Shown in pieces: positions 17,400 through 26,575 of a DNA stretch of 64,000 nt. Within the stretch, counting starts at the first letter, position 1. Each line of letters starts with the position of its first letter. A program made the position numbers and the translations under genes. The notes under the pieces are model-generated. The model saw only the letters and a program-made list of their open reading frames with translations. It did no database searches and was not told the origin of the DNA. This stretch comes from Brevibacillus sp. SYP-B805 (GTDB taxonomy: Bacteria; Bacillota; Bacilli; Brevibacillales; Brevibacillaceae), in contig NZ_JAALGD010000002.1 of the NCBI RefSeq assembly GCF_011059135.1, forward strand, positions 310,001 to 374,000. The letters are read 5' to 3'.

Positions 17400-17858
17400 T
17401 CAGGACAACGCAATGACGTGGATTTCCAAGCGGCCCAAATCTCCAAGATTTAACGGGACAGCCAGCGCTTTTCCGGATGACGGCAGCGCCTCTTGATTCT
17501 GGACGAGCTGCGGGGGGGTGATGTCGATCGATACCCCCTGGTTGAACAACAGCGTGCTGGCGTTGCCGGAAATCATGTTGCCCAGCTCCGATATCGCGCT
17601 CTTGCCGATCTCATCCAGCTCGCTGATCGGAAATCCCCCCATCATGGCAGACACAACGCGTAGGGCAACCTCATGATGAAGGCCGAAGATGACATCGCCT
17701 TCCAACTGTCCGGTCAGGCCGATCCTGATCCAGATGTGATCTTCGGAATAGGCCACATCCTTGATACCCAATTCACCGCGGGTGATGGTCACGTTGCAGA
17801 TCTGTTGAATCACGGTAGCGGCCGATTCCAGAAAGGGATGAATGTACTGAGCGTTCAT
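17400..17858 (-). CDS. CheX-like chemotaxis phosphatase family protein
   Basis: A 152-residue protein beginning MNAQYIHPFLESAATVIQQI with the CheX/CheC-type helix KSAISELGNMISGNASTLLF, in which E..N are the residues that position CheY-P for hydrolysis in that family. The C-terminal half forms the usual beta sheet. ATG at 17858 follows AAAGGA; the longer frame to 18032 overlaps the upstream gene. No other chemotaxis gene is near. CheX proteins usually dephosphorylate CheY, but the partner here is unknown. Confidence 0.75.
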   Translation of the reverse strand: MNAQYIHPFLESAATVIQQICNVTITRGELGIKDVAYSEDHIWIRIGLTGQLEGDVIFGLHHEVALRVVSAMMGGFPISELDEIGKSAISELGNMISGNASTLLFNQGVSIDITPPQLVQNQEALPSSGKALAVPLNLGDLGRLEIHVIALS

Positions 17859-17947
17859 GCTAAACAATTCCTTTCTTGGCTGATTATCCCTGCTAGGCTC
17901 ATTATAGTGTCGAATTTTCGGAGAAACAAGCATTTTTCGTCGACTGC

Positions 17948-18328
17948 CTATGTATGCAGGAGCCTGATGGGGACGTGCGGGAACAGCCGACTGATTTCGA
18001 CAACCTCTTCGGTGAGGTAAATCTCTGTACAATGGCGCAGATCGAGCGCAGGTACCCCCACTTCATGGCGGCTCAGCTGCCAGAGCGGATCGGGCAGATG
18101 GGCAAACCCAAAGACGGTATCTCCGAAGGCAAGGCATTCCCGGATACATTGTTCCACCGGATATGCTGTACCCGCTTCCAACAGGTGAACCGGTTCCAGC
18201 CCAAACTGTGCCAGAAGATGGAAGCGGTCGGACATCTGCTCCCGGCTTTTGCGGGAGATCCCGCGGCGCGGAGAAAGAATCGGATAATCCTGATATACAT
18301 ATTCCCATTTGATTCCATGATAAAACAT
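17948..18328 (-). CDS. Hypothetical protein
   Basis: A 126-residue protein starting MFYHGIKWEYVYQDYPILSP, followed by a basic stretch (RRGISRKSREQ) and helical segments around VHLLEAGTAYPVEQCIRECL. It has no signal peptide or membrane segment and I do not recognise the family. ATG at 18328 follows AAAGGGGGG. It lies about 90 bases upstream of the CheX-like gene, separated from the subtilase gene by a hairpin. Confidence 0.55.
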   Translation of the reverse strand: MFYHGIKWEYVYQDYPILSPRRGISRKSREQMSDRFHLLAQFGLEPVHLLEAGTAYPVEQCIRECLAFGDTVFGFAHLPDPLWQLSRHEVGVPALDLRHCTEIYLTEEVVEISRLFPHVPIRLLHT

Positions 18329-18355
18329 GTTTTCCCCCCTTTTCAGCCAAACATG

Positions 18356-18391
18356 TTCCCACCCGGCCATGGCGCTGCGCGCGGGTGGGAA
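18356..18391 (-). terminator. Hairpin after the subtilase gene
   Basis: TTCCCACCCG (18356-18365) pairs perfectly with CGGGTGGGAA (18382-18391). The T-tract on the minus strand is poor, so it may be a weak terminator or an mRNA 3' stabiliser. Confidence 0.5.
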
Positions 18392-18413
18392 TCACGTTCG
18401 GGAAGCGGATCGA

Positions 18414-21400
18414 TCAATCCTGCCGGCCGGCTGCACGGACACCCTGCACCGGCACGCTGGCACGCACATCCCTCCCCAAGATGTCCCTGCCGACGATGAT
18501 CACTTTTTCCTTTCCTTCCGTCACTTCCGGCAGAAGCAGGCGGAATTCATTCCGGTCGTTGACATCACCCTGCAGCCGTTTCTCCCTGTAATAGAACTGG
18601 AGCTGTACCGGAAGCTGGCCGTTTACCCTGCCCCGAATCACCAACGGTTTGCCGGCCACCCCTTCATAGCCGGGCTGTGCCACATGCATGGTCGGGGCAG
18701 GCAGCGTTTTTGCCTGATAGGTGAAGCGCTGTTCCCCGTGGTGCAGAACCAGGGTGCCGGCGTTCGTATCCACATACGCATGGATCGACAGCGTTGATTG
18801 GTTTCCCGCCCCGTCGGCCCCTTCCACCAACAGCCGGTTCTCCCCCTGCTTCAGCGGGAGAGGATGGACGAACTGCTTGTGGACGGCTTTCTCCAGCTGA
18901 TCCTCTTCCCAGCTGGCAATGATCTGGCCGTTTACCTTGACGTGCCCTTTGTAGGTGGCATCCCGGTACTGCAGGCGCAGCGGCAGCAGCATCCGTTTGG
19001 CGGAGGGGTCGAAATACAGCTCTTCGGAGCCGTCGTTCAGCAAATGAAGCTGCGGGGGTGTCATGTCAACGATCACCCGCTGGGTAAACTGGCGGCTGTT
19101 GCCGTACATGTCCGTCGCCTGGTAGGTGACGTAGTGCAGTCCCTCGGGGAGCGGCAGCACCGTTTCAAACGAACCTTCCTCGTCCACCTTCACGGGGGTT
19201 TGGTTGATCGTCAGCCTGACCCGGTCCAGCATATCTTCGCCCCTGATCCGGCCCTGGACCGGGACGTACGGCCGGTTGGTCAGGAGAATGGCGTCGAACA
19301 GATCGTGCGGAAACGCGACGAGCGGCGGGTCGATGTCGCTCTTGCCGTTCACATGGACCGCCGTCACGTTGCCGGCGAAATCATAGGCCACCAGCGTGAT
19401 ATGTTTGCGGGGCTGGCTGATCAGGGCGCTGTGTTCCGCAGCCGAATAGGGGCCGCCTTTCTTCTTCCCGTCCTCGTACAGGAGGTAGCCCTGCACATCC
19501 TTGTCCCGGGTTGACCAGCGGACGCGGCTGCCGTCCAGCGAAGCGGTCACGGTCGGGGCCCGGGTGTCCACATGGATGGGCAGAAGCATCGTTTGCCAGT
19601 CGGCATGGCGGCCGTCGATCCTGGCCCGAATCTGAAAGTAGTATGAACCGTCCGGTACCTGCTTGTACTCCCCTTTCTCCGGGACGTACATCCTGCCGTC
19701 CCAGCCCCATTCTTCCTTCTCTGTGTAGTAATAGGGAATGCCCAGCCTGGACTGGTCGTATTTGGTCACTTTTTCGTCCTTGGCGAGGGAACGGATCACT
19801 TTGCCCTCGCTGTCAATCACATCGATGGTCACCTGCTTTGCATTGCGCAAAAAGGTGACGGACGGCGCGGCCACATCATAATGGCCGTCTCCATTGGGCG
19901 AAAACGCGATGCGGGCCGGATCGATCAGTACATTGCCGTCCCCGTCCACGCCGGTTACCCCGAGATAGTCGCGGTATCTCCACTTGTCGTTCTCCTTGTC
20001 GTGATACCAGGTGGTTTTCACGCCCGTCCGTTTTTCCTGGCTGCCCGCTTCCCACATCGGCGCATCCATGATCCGGGGTTCGTCCCACTCGCCGTAAAAT
20101 CCGTAATACGGCACATGCAGTTCGGGCAGATCGGACCCGGTCGGCACAAACGACAGAAATCCCTCCGCGAAGATGTTGCGGGGAGCGCTGGCGGGAATCG
20201 AGAGCGTCACCTTCACTTCCTGCTTCTGCCCGGGCGCGACGGTCACCTGCCGGGGCTGGATCTCCAGCCTGGCCCCCGGGAGCGGTGTCTCCCGCAGCCA
20301 GTTCACCCCTTCGCGGCGCAGATCCGTCAGCACGCCGAACATGTCGCGCACGGCATAGGTAAGCGGCTTCGTACCAAATTTGTTCTCCACGAACAGGGAG
20401 AACGTGGCCGACGCGCCCACTTCCCCCATAGAGACACCTGCCTTTCCTTTGCGGTCCGTCACGATCACCGGGGTTTGGATCGCTTTGGCCGTCTGGATCA
20501 TCCCCGCCCCCTGCACGCGGGGGGAGTATGGAAGCGAACCCGGCTGATGGCCGACGGAGGCCGCAGCGGTCTCGCGGGGGTCCATCAGGGGGAGAGCGGT
20601 GTTCATCGCAGCCGCTTTCAATGTTTCCACCAAGGCTCTGCCCTGCAGATTGCGCCCCAGCTTCTGATACCCCTGTTTCATCAACGCCATGGCGCCCGCG
20701 ACATGCGGGGTAGCCATGGAGGTGCCGCTTTTCACGGCATAATCCGCCTCCCGCACGGTGGAAAGAATCCCTCCGCCCGGCGCCGTAATCTCCGGCTTGA
20801 ACTGAAGATCGGGCGTCGGCCCCCAGGAGGAGAAGGAAGAGATGATGCCGCCATTTGGATACGGCATGGGGTTTTGCCCATACTGGCCGTCAAAGGTGAC
20901 CGTCACCGTTTTCCCCTTTTTCAGGGCGTTGGCCAGGGTTTCGCCCTGCTGCTTCAGAATGGAGACGGCCGGAATGTTTTTGCTCTCGGCCGCGCTGATC
21001 ATGAGCGGCCCCGCCTCGTTGTTGTAAACGATCACGCCCGCCGCACCCGCTTCCCGCGCAATCCGCAGCTTTTCGTCGAAGGTGATTTCGCCGCGTTCCA
21101 CGAGGACCACTTTGCCCTTGACGGAGATCGTATAGTCTTCCCTTTTTCCTTTCCCCATGTATACCAGCGGATGGGGGCGAGCGAGCGATTGGGTCGGCTG
21201 CAGCGGTTCGCCCGCCGACACATGGGCCGGCAGATAGACGATCCGGTCCAGGGCGTCGACGCCGTTCACGGCGAAGCCGACGCCCGCCAAGGTGGTGGAA
21301 TTGGCAGAGGCAACGGACAGGGCGTCCGGAGCCAGCCCCGGTGAGCCTACCATCGCGGTGTCAGGGTTCTGCTCCAGCACCTTGTCGCTGCCGAAATACC

Positions 21401-22193
21401 CGTCGTTGCCGGCGGCCGCCACGACCACCACCCCATTGTCGACAGCCCGCTTGATCGCATACTGCTCGGTATTCGTCTCATCCACGTATCCGGCCGAAGA
21501 GCCGAGGCTCAGATTGATCACATCCGCTTTTTTGGCGATGGAGTCATTGATGGCGAACAGAATGGATTCGCTCAAACCCGGCAGTTCCCCCTGATAGTTG
21601 CTGAACACTTTCTGGCTCAACAGCTGCGCTTCGGGGGCAACTCCCTTTATCTTGCCGTTGCCCGCGACGATGCCGGCCACGTGCATGCCGTGCTGCGCCT
21701 CTCCCACATCGGCGGTAACCTGGTTGCGATCCGCCCAGTTGTACCCCGGGATCACTTTTTGGGTGGAGCCCGATTTCTGCTGGGCCAACCGTTTGTCGCG
21801 CGGCGGCGGCAGATCGGGATGCCGGGGGTTGATCCCCGTGTCGACGATGGAGATCAGCATCCCTTCTCCTTTCAGCCCGAACTGGTCCCATACTTTTGGC
21901 GCTTCGATCATCTCCAGGCTTGACCTCGGCCCCTCCTTTACCTGTTCCCCCAGCACGGTTTCCCCGAGTCGGCTCCATTCGTCGGCAGCAGACGCCCTCC
22001 GCTTTGCGCCGTTTCCCTGCAAAAAAGGGCTGCCTGCGCCATGCAGATCAGCCATCACCTGTCGGGTAAAAGACGCTGCCGCATCCACGCTGTTCGTTCC
22101 CCCGGCCACTGCGGCCGCCAGCGGAGCGGGCATGGTTATGGAAAGCATCAGATACCACAAAGCCGTTCCCGCACAGATCAATCGCTTTTCCAT
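18414..22193 (-). CDS. Large secreted S8 family serine protease (subtilase)
   Basis: A protein of about 1259 residues. After a signal peptide (MEKRLICAGTALWYLMLSIT ... PLAAAVAGG) come the catalytic blocks: ISIVDTGINPRHPD (Asp), HGMHVAGIVAG (His) and GTSMATPHVAGAMAL (Ser). A PA insert (VVLVERGEITFDEKLRIARE) lies between His and Ser, as in Vpr-type minor extracellular proteases. The C-terminal half has an Fn3-like segment, a FlgD-Ig-like segment (VIDSEGKVIRSLAKD) and several Ig-like units (YVTYQATDMYGNSRQF, VEGADGAGNQSTLSI). ATG at 22193 has GAGGAGG five bases upstream and gives the signal peptide. Role: probably extracellular protein degradation. Confidence 0.9.
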   Translation of the reverse strand: MEKRLICAGTALWYLMLSITMPAPLAAAVAGGTNSVDAAASFTRQVMADLHGAGSPFLQGNGAKRRASAADEWSRLGETVLGEQVKEGPRSSLEMIEAPKVWDQFGLKGEGMLISIVDTGINPRHPDLPPPRDKRLAQQKSGSTQKVIPGYNWADRNQVTADVGEAQHGMHVAGIVAGNGKIKGVAPEAQLLSQKVFSNYQGELPGLSESILFAINDSIAKKADVINLSLGSSAGYVDETNTEQYAIKRAVDNGVVVVAAAGNDGYFGSDKVLEQNPDTAMVGSPGLAPDALSVASANSTTLAGVGFAVNGVDALDRIVYLPAHVSAGEPLQPTQSLARPHPLVYMGKGKREDYTISVKGKVVLVERGEITFDEKLRIAREAGAAGVIVYNNEAGPLMISAAESKNIPAVSILKQQGETLANALKKGKTVTVTFDGQYGQNPMPYPNGGIISSFSSWGPTPDLQFKPEITAPGGGILSTVREADYAVKSGTSMATPHVAGAMALMKQGYQKLGRNLQGRALVETLKAAAMNTALPLMDPRETAAASVGHQPGSLPYSPRVQGAGMIQTAKAIQTPVIVTDRKGKAGVSMGEVGASATFSLFVENKFGTKPLTYAVRDMFGVLTDLRREGVNWLRETPLPGARLEIQPRQVTVAPGQKQEVKVTLSIPASAPRNIFAEGFLSFVPTGSDLPELHVPYYGFYGEWDEPRIMDAPMWEAGSQEKRTGVKTTWYHDKENDKWRYRDYLGVTGVDGDGNVLIDPARIAFSPNGDGHYDVAAPSVTFLRNAKQVTIDVIDSEGKVIRSLAKDEKVTKYDQSRLGIPYYYTEKEEWGWDGRMYVPEKGEYKQVPDGSYYFQIRARIDGRHADWQTMLLPIHVDTRAPTVTASLDGSRVRWSTRDKDVQGYLLYEDGKKKGGPYSAAEHSALISQPRKHITLVAYDFAGNVTAVHVNGKSDIDPPLVAFPHDLFDAILLTNRPYVPVQGRIRGEDMLDRVRLTINQTPVKVDEEGSFETVLPLPEGLHYVTYQATDMYGNSRQFTQRVIVDMTPPQLHLLNDGSEELYFDPSAKRMLLPLRLQYRDATYKGHVKVNGQIIASWEEDQLEKAVHKQFVHPLPLKQGENRLLVEGADGAGNQSTLSIHAYVDTNAGTLVLHHGEQRFTYQAKTLPAPTMHVAQPGYEGVAGKPLVIRGRVNGQLPVQLQFYYREKRLQGDVNDRNEFRLLLPEVTEGKEKVIIVGRDILGRDVRASVPVQGVRAAGRQD

Positions 22194-22260
22194 CGCAACC
22201 TCCTCGAGCAGAATTTGTCCCATTTCCAACAGTTTTCCTTTGGAGGATGAATGGTATGCA

Positions 22261-22301
22261 AAACAGCCTGGCTTTCCACAGAAAGGAAAACCAGGCTGTT
22301 T
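22261..22301 (-). terminator. Intrinsic terminator of sdhCAB
   Basis: AAACAGCCTGG..TTTCC (22261-22277) pairs with GGAAA.CCAGGCTGTTT (22285-22301). T-rich tails exist on both strands, better on the minus strand. Confidence 0.75.
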
Positions 22302-22367
22302 CTTGCTGCCAGCGCCGGGCGTGAGCCGACTTGTCCCGCCCGTCGTCCGGGCAGGGGGCATCCCGCA

Positions 22368-23117
22368 TCAGGAGAAGAAGAACTTCTTGATGGCGTATTT
22401 GGTTGTCTCTTTGTTCATATGGGCAATCGACGTGGTGAGCGGAATGCCTTTCGGGCAGGCCTGCACGCAGTTTTGCGAGTTCCCGCACTCCTGAATGCCG
22501 CCCTCCTCCATCAAGGCTTCCAGACGTTCGTGTTTGTTCATTTGACCGGTCGGATGCGTGTTGAACAGGCGCACCTGCGAAATTGCAAACGGACCGATAA
22601 ACGGCGACTTGGCGTTCACGTTCGGGCAGGCTTCCAGGCAGACGCCGCAGGTCATGCACTTGGAAAGCTCATAGGCCCACTGGCGGTCCACCTCCGGCAT
22701 GCGGGGACCCGGACCGAGATCGTGGGTGCCGTCGATCGGAATCCATGCCTTGACGCGCTTCAGGGCATCAAACATGCGGCTGCGGTCCACCGACAGGTCG
22801 CGCTGCACCGGGAATGTGCGCATCGGCTCCAGGCGGATCGGCTGTTCCAGCTTGTCGATCAGGGCGGTGCAGGCCTGACGCGGCTTGCCGTTGATCACCA
22901 TGGAACAGGCACCGCACACTTCTTCCAGGCAGTTGGATTCCCAGGTGACCGGAGACGTTTTCTGGCCGGCCGCGTTAACCGGATTCCGCTGGATTTCCAT
23001 CAGGGCAGAAATCACGTTCATGTTGGGACGATACGGAATCTTGAATTCCTCTTTGTAAGGAGTGCTGTCAGGCGTGTCCTGACGGGTGATGATCAAGTGA
23101 ATGAATTTGTCCGACAT
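22368..23117 (-). CDS. sdhB: Succinate dehydrogenase iron-sulfur subunit
   Basis: A 249-residue protein with the [2Fe-2S] motif SNCLEEVCGACSMVINGKPR and the two cluster motifs CMTCGVCLEACP and CGNSQNCVQACPKG. It carries electrons from SdhA to the membrane subunit in the TCA cycle and respiratory chain. ATG at 23117 has GGAGGG eight bases upstream; the sdhA stop overlaps the upstream TTG alternative. Last gene of sdhCAB. Confidence 0.95.
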   Translation of the reverse strand: MSDKFIHLIITRQDTPDSTPYKEEFKIPYRPNMNVISALMEIQRNPVNAAGQKTSPVTWESNCLEEVCGACSMVINGKPRQACTALIDKLEQPIRLEPMRTFPVQRDLSVDRSRMFDALKRVKAWIPIDGTHDLGPGPRMPEVDRQWAYELSKCMTCGVCLEACPNVNAKSPFIGPFAISQVRLFNTHPTGQMNKHERLEALMEEGGIQECGNSQNCVQACPKGIPLTTSIAHMNKETTKYAIKKFFFS

Positions 23118-23119
23118 GA

Positions 23120-24883
23120 TCAATGCCCTCCTTTCTTGTTCTGGGTGTAGTCGCGTTTACGCGGCGGAATCAGCGAAATGTCCACGTCCTCGTAATAGAT
23201 GTCAGGAGCCAGCGTTTCCGGATTGAACTTCGCCATGGTCGTTTTCAGGAACTGCTCGTCGTTGCGCTCGGGGAATTCGGGTTTGTAGTGAGCACCGCGG
23301 CTCTCGTTGCGCAGCAGGGCGCCGATGGTGATCACGCGGGCAAGGATCAGCATGTTCCAAAGATGGCGGGTAAACGTTGCACCGGAGTTGCTCCAACGCT
23401 GGGTATCGTTGATGTTGATGCGCTTGTAGCGCTCCATCAGTTCCTGAATCTTCTCGTCCGTCTTTTTCAGACGGTCATTGTAGCGCACCACCGTTACGTT
23501 ATCGGTCATCCATTCGCCCAGTTCGCGGTGGATCAGGTAGGCGTTTTCCGTACCGTCCATCTTCAGGATGTTGTCGAATTTCTCCTGTTCTTTTTTCGTA
23601 TAAGCGTCGAACATGGCGCTGGACAAGGCTTCAGACGTTTTTTCCAGGCCGTTGATATACTCGATCGCCTTCGGCCCCGCAACCATGCCGCCGTAGATGG
23701 CCGACAGGAGCGAGTTGGCGCCGAGACGGTTGGCCCCGTGCTGCGAATAATCGCACTCACCGGCAGCGAAGAGACCCGGGATGTTGGTCATCTGGTTGTA
23801 ATCGACCCACATGCCGCCCATGGAGTAGTGAACGGCCGGGAAGATTCTCATCGGCACCTTGCGCGGATCTTCGCCCATGAATTTTTCATAGATTTCGATG
23901 ATGCCGCCGAGCTTCACATCCAGCTCTTTCGGATCCTTGTGCGACAGGTCCAGGTAGACCATGTTCTCGCCGTTGATCCCCAGCTTCAAGTCTACACACA
24001 CATGGAAAATTTCGCGTGTAGCGATATCCCGCGGCACCAGGTTGCCGTATGCCGGGTATTTTTCTTCCAGGAAGTACCACGGTTTTCCGTCTTTGTAAGT
24101 CCAGATGCGTCCGCCCTCGCCGCGAGCCGACTCGGACATCAGGCGCAGCTTGTCGTCGCCCGGGATGGCAGTCGGGTGAATCTGGATGAATTCCCCGTTG
24201 GCATAGATAACGCCCTGCTGATACGCCGCCGATGCCGCCGTACCGGTATTGATGATGGAGTTGGTCGATTTGCCGAAGATGATCCCCGGGCCGCCGGTCG
24301 CCAGAATGACGGCATCCGCCGGGAACGACACGATTTCGCTGGTACGCAGGTTTTGGGCCGTAATCCCGCGGCAAACGCCCGCATCATCCAGGACAATGCC
24401 AAGGAAATCCCAATACTCGTATTTCTTTACCAAACCTTCTGTTTCGAAGCGGCGCACCTGTTCGTCCAGCGCATAGAGAAGCTGCTGGCCCGTCGTCGCG
24501 CCGGCAAACGCAGTGCGGTGGTGTTTGGTTCCCCCGAAACGGCGGAAGTCCAGGAGACCCTCCGGCGTCCGGTTAAACATGACGCCCATCCGGTCGAGCA
24601 TGTAGATAATCCCCGGTGCCGCATCACACATCGCTTTCACCGGCGGTTGGTTGGCCAGGAAGTCGCCGCCGTAAATCGTATCGTCAAAGTGCTCCCAGGT
24701 GGAGTCGCCTTCCCCTTTGGTATTCACCGCGCCGTTGATCCCGCCCTGGGCACAGACGGAGTGGGAGCGTTTCACGGGAACGAGGGAGAACAGCTCTACG
24801 GGAACGCCTTTCTCTGCTGCTTTGATTGTCGCCATCAAGCCGGCCAGACCGCCGCCGACGATGATCAGTTTGCCTTTAGCCAT
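23120..24883 (-). CDS. sdhA: Succinate dehydrogenase flavoprotein subunit
   Basis: A 587-residue flavoprotein. The dinucleotide-binding start is IIVGGGLAGLMATIKAAEKG; the FAD-attachment region is KRSHSVCAQGGINGAV; active-site region RGEGGRIW and the HYSMGGMWVD block follow. It oxidises succinate to fumarate at the inner membrane face. The 18-base gap to sdhC and close contact with sdhB show one operon. Confidence 0.96.
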   Translation of the reverse strand: MAKGKLIIVGGGLAGLMATIKAAEKGVPVELFSLVPVKRSHSVCAQGGINGAVNTKGEGDSTWEHFDDTIYGGDFLANQPPVKAMCDAAPGIIYMLDRMGVMFNRTPEGLLDFRRFGGTKHHRTAFAGATTGQQLLYALDEQVRRFETEGLVKKYEYWDFLGIVLDDAGVCRGITAQNLRTSEIVSFPADAVILATGGPGIIFGKSTNSIINTGTAASAAYQQGVIYANGEFIQIHPTAIPGDDKLRLMSESARGEGGRIWTYKDGKPWYFLEEKYPAYGNLVPRDIATREIFHVCVDLKLGINGENMVYLDLSHKDPKELDVKLGGIIEIYEKFMGEDPRKVPMRIFPAVHYSMGGMWVDYNQMTNIPGLFAAGECDYSQHGANRLGANSLLSAIYGGMVAGPKAIEYINGLEKTSEALSSAMFDAYTKKEQEKFDNILKMDGTENAYLIHRELGEWMTDNVTVVRYNDRLKKTDEKIQELMERYKRININDTQRWSNSGATFTRHLWNMLILARVITIGALLRNESRGAHYKPEFPERNDEQFLKTTMAKFNPETLAPDIYYEDVDISLIPPRKRDYTQNKKGGH

Positions 24884-24901
24884 TGCGATAGTCCCCCTAT
24901 C

Positions 24902-25516
24902 CTACTGTATGAACGCGGCCATCGCGCGCAAGCCGATGAAAGAGACGACCACGAAGATGCCCATGGTCAGATAGGTGGCTGCACGCTGCGAACGCGGGCC
25001 GACGGTAATTCCCCAATGGACGAGGAAAGACCAGATACCGTTGGAGAAATGGAAAACGGCACTCAAAATACCGATGGTGTAAAACACGACCATGGCCGGG
25101 TTGCTGAGGATGTCCACCATCATCTGATAGTTCAGCTCTTTCGCGCCGAGGGCGTATTGAATGCGCGTTTCCCATACGTGCCACGAAATAAAGATCAACG
25201 TAATGATTCCGGTCAGACGCTGCCACAGGAACATGTGATTGCGGAAATAGCCGAAGCTAGAGACATTGTGCTTCGCCTGAAACGCAATGTAGATCCCCAG
25301 AATGGCGTGGAACAGCAGCGGAAGGTAGATAAGTACGAACTCAAGCACAATCAAAAACGGCAAGCTCTCCAGAAAGGCAACCGCCTGATTGAATGCTGCT
25401 TCGCCCCTGGTCGCCTGGTAGTTGGTGACCAAGTGCACGAGCAGGTACAGCCCTACGGGAAACAATCCAAGCAGGGAGTGGAGCTTGCGGTTGAAAAAGT
25501 GATGGCTTTTCGCCAT
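24902..25516 (-). CDS. sdhC: Succinate dehydrogenase cytochrome b558 subunit
   Basis: A 204-residue protein with five predicted membrane helices and conserved His residues (FNRKLHSLLGLFP, LVHLVTNYQ, LLFHAILGIY, ISWHVWETR), as in the di-haem b558 subunit of Bacillus SDH. ATG at 25516 follows GGGGGG. It anchors SdhAB and reduces menaquinone. First gene of the operon. Confidence 0.95.
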   Translation of the reverse strand: MAKSHHFFNRKLHSLLGLFPVGLYLLVHLVTNYQATRGEAAFNQAVAFLESLPFLIVLEFVLIYLPLLFHAILGIYIAFQAKHNVSSFGYFRNHMFLWQRLTGIITLIFISWHVWETRIQYALGAKELNYQMMVDILSNPAMVVFYTIGILSAVFHFSNGIWSFLVHWGITVGPRSQRAATYLTMGIFVVVSFIGLRAMAAFIQ

Positions 25517-25755
25517 GCATGGGTCCCCCCTTCTAAGTATGAAAAACAATATGACCCTTTTCTCCTTTATCCTTGCCCATTGTCCGGACGGTTAGACAGC
25601 CCCTTCCAAGCCGGTTTGCAACCGTTTTCCTTTTCTTCCTCTTTGCCTGAACGAAAGAAAAAGGAGGCGATGACAAACTAGCTAGCTTGCTGCCAACCTT
25701 CCAACACGAAATATGTCGAATAAAGGAAAAAAGTGATCAAAAAGTGACCAAAATC

Positions 25756-25784
25756 ATTGTACTCCTGTGCTTTCGCAGCGTCAA
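25756..25784 (-). promoter_or_regulatory. Sigma-A promoter of sdhCAB
   Basis: TTGACG (25779-25784), 17-base spacer, TACAAT (25756-25761) on the minus strand. The leader to sdhC is about 235 bases and contains only a small CGGTTgcaaACCG hairpin that I could see; no known riboswitch was recognised in 25517-25755. Confidence 0.8.
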
Positions 25785-25917
25785 GACAGTGGTTAGACTG
25801 GTTCTATTGTTGGAATAGTCACATTTTTCCATCTATTTTTTCATAGTTTTCCTGGCATGTCTGCTGCTTTTCTTTCATATGTTGGTAGCAAACAAAGAGA
25901 AAAGGAGTGTGGCCCGT

Positions 25918-26397
25918 ATGAAACCGGTCGAGGATCAGCTCGCCGCCCTGCTCCCCGTCACCGCGATTCCCCATGCGGAAATGACCAGCATGCCGTATCT
26001 GGGCTATCATCTGCTCCGCCAAACGCTGACCCAACAGCTGCTGGGCAGCTCCGAAGCGCCTATCCTCCATTGGCTGGGAAAAGATATCGGGAGGCAGATC
26101 CCCATCCATTCCGCCCAGGGGCTTGTCCTGCCCTTTATCCGCCTCGGGCTGGGCAAGCTGGAGCTGATGCAGGAGAGCCCCGATCGTTACCTGTATCGGC
26201 TGACGCATCCCATGTTTGAGCATCTGCCGATCGAGCGCCTGGGGACAAGCTTGTCCCTGGAATGCGGCATCCTGGCGGGGGCGCTCGGCCAGTGGAGAGG
26301 GATGGAGGCTGATGTGAAACTGGAACTGCACCACAACCCCGCCGACAAGCGAAGGGAAGCGCGCATCAGCGTCACGCTCATCCCTCCGCGCGAGTGA
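25918..26397 (+). CDS. yslB: DUF2507 family protein (YslB)
   Basis: A 159-residue cytoplasmic protein containing YLGYHLLRQTLTQQLLGSSEAP ILHWLGKDIGR and GLGKLELMQESPDRY, which fit the YslB/DUF2507 family (V4R-like fold, function unclear). ATG at 25918 has AGGAG ten bases upstream. It is divergent from sdhC, as in B. subtilis, which supports the name. Confidence 0.8.
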   Translation: MKPVEDQLAALLPVTAIPHAEMTSMPYLGYHLLRQTLTQQLLGSSEAPILHWLGKDIGRQIPIHSAQGLVLPFIRLGLGKLELMQESPDRYLYRLTHPMFEHLPIERLGTSLSLECGILAGALGQWRGMEADVKLELHHNPADKRREARISVTLIPPRE

Positions 26398-26404
26398 AGG
26401 ATGT

Positions 26405-26517
26405 AACCCCGCCGACTTAAGCTAGGCTCAACCCCAAAAAGTGACGTTGACCTTCGAAGCTTAATCCGAGTACTTTTTGGGGACCCCTGAACATGCTGTG
26501 TCGGCGGGGGCCCCCAA
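26405..26517 (+). repeat. Modular inverted repeat, copy C
   Basis: AACCCCGCCGACTTAAGCTA to GTCGGCGGGGGCCCCC. Outer arms CCCCGCCGAC / GTCGGCGGGG pair perfectly, as does the inner CCCCAAAAAGT / ACTTTTTGGGG. It is nearly identical to copy B over its full length. It fills the gap between the convergent yslB and metX genes. Confidence 0.88.
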
Positions 26518-26575
26518 ACTTTCTTCGTCACTTTATCTGCCAAAGAAAACCGGTAGGGTCAGCCGCCGCTTCCAC

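Noticed and set aside
23123-25681. 852-residue open frame on the plus strand
   Set aside because: Antisense to sdhA and sdhC with a shadow-like composition.
25517-25755. Riboswitch in the long sdhC leader
   Set aside because: The leader is long, but no known aptamer landmarks or terminator were found; only a small hairpin.
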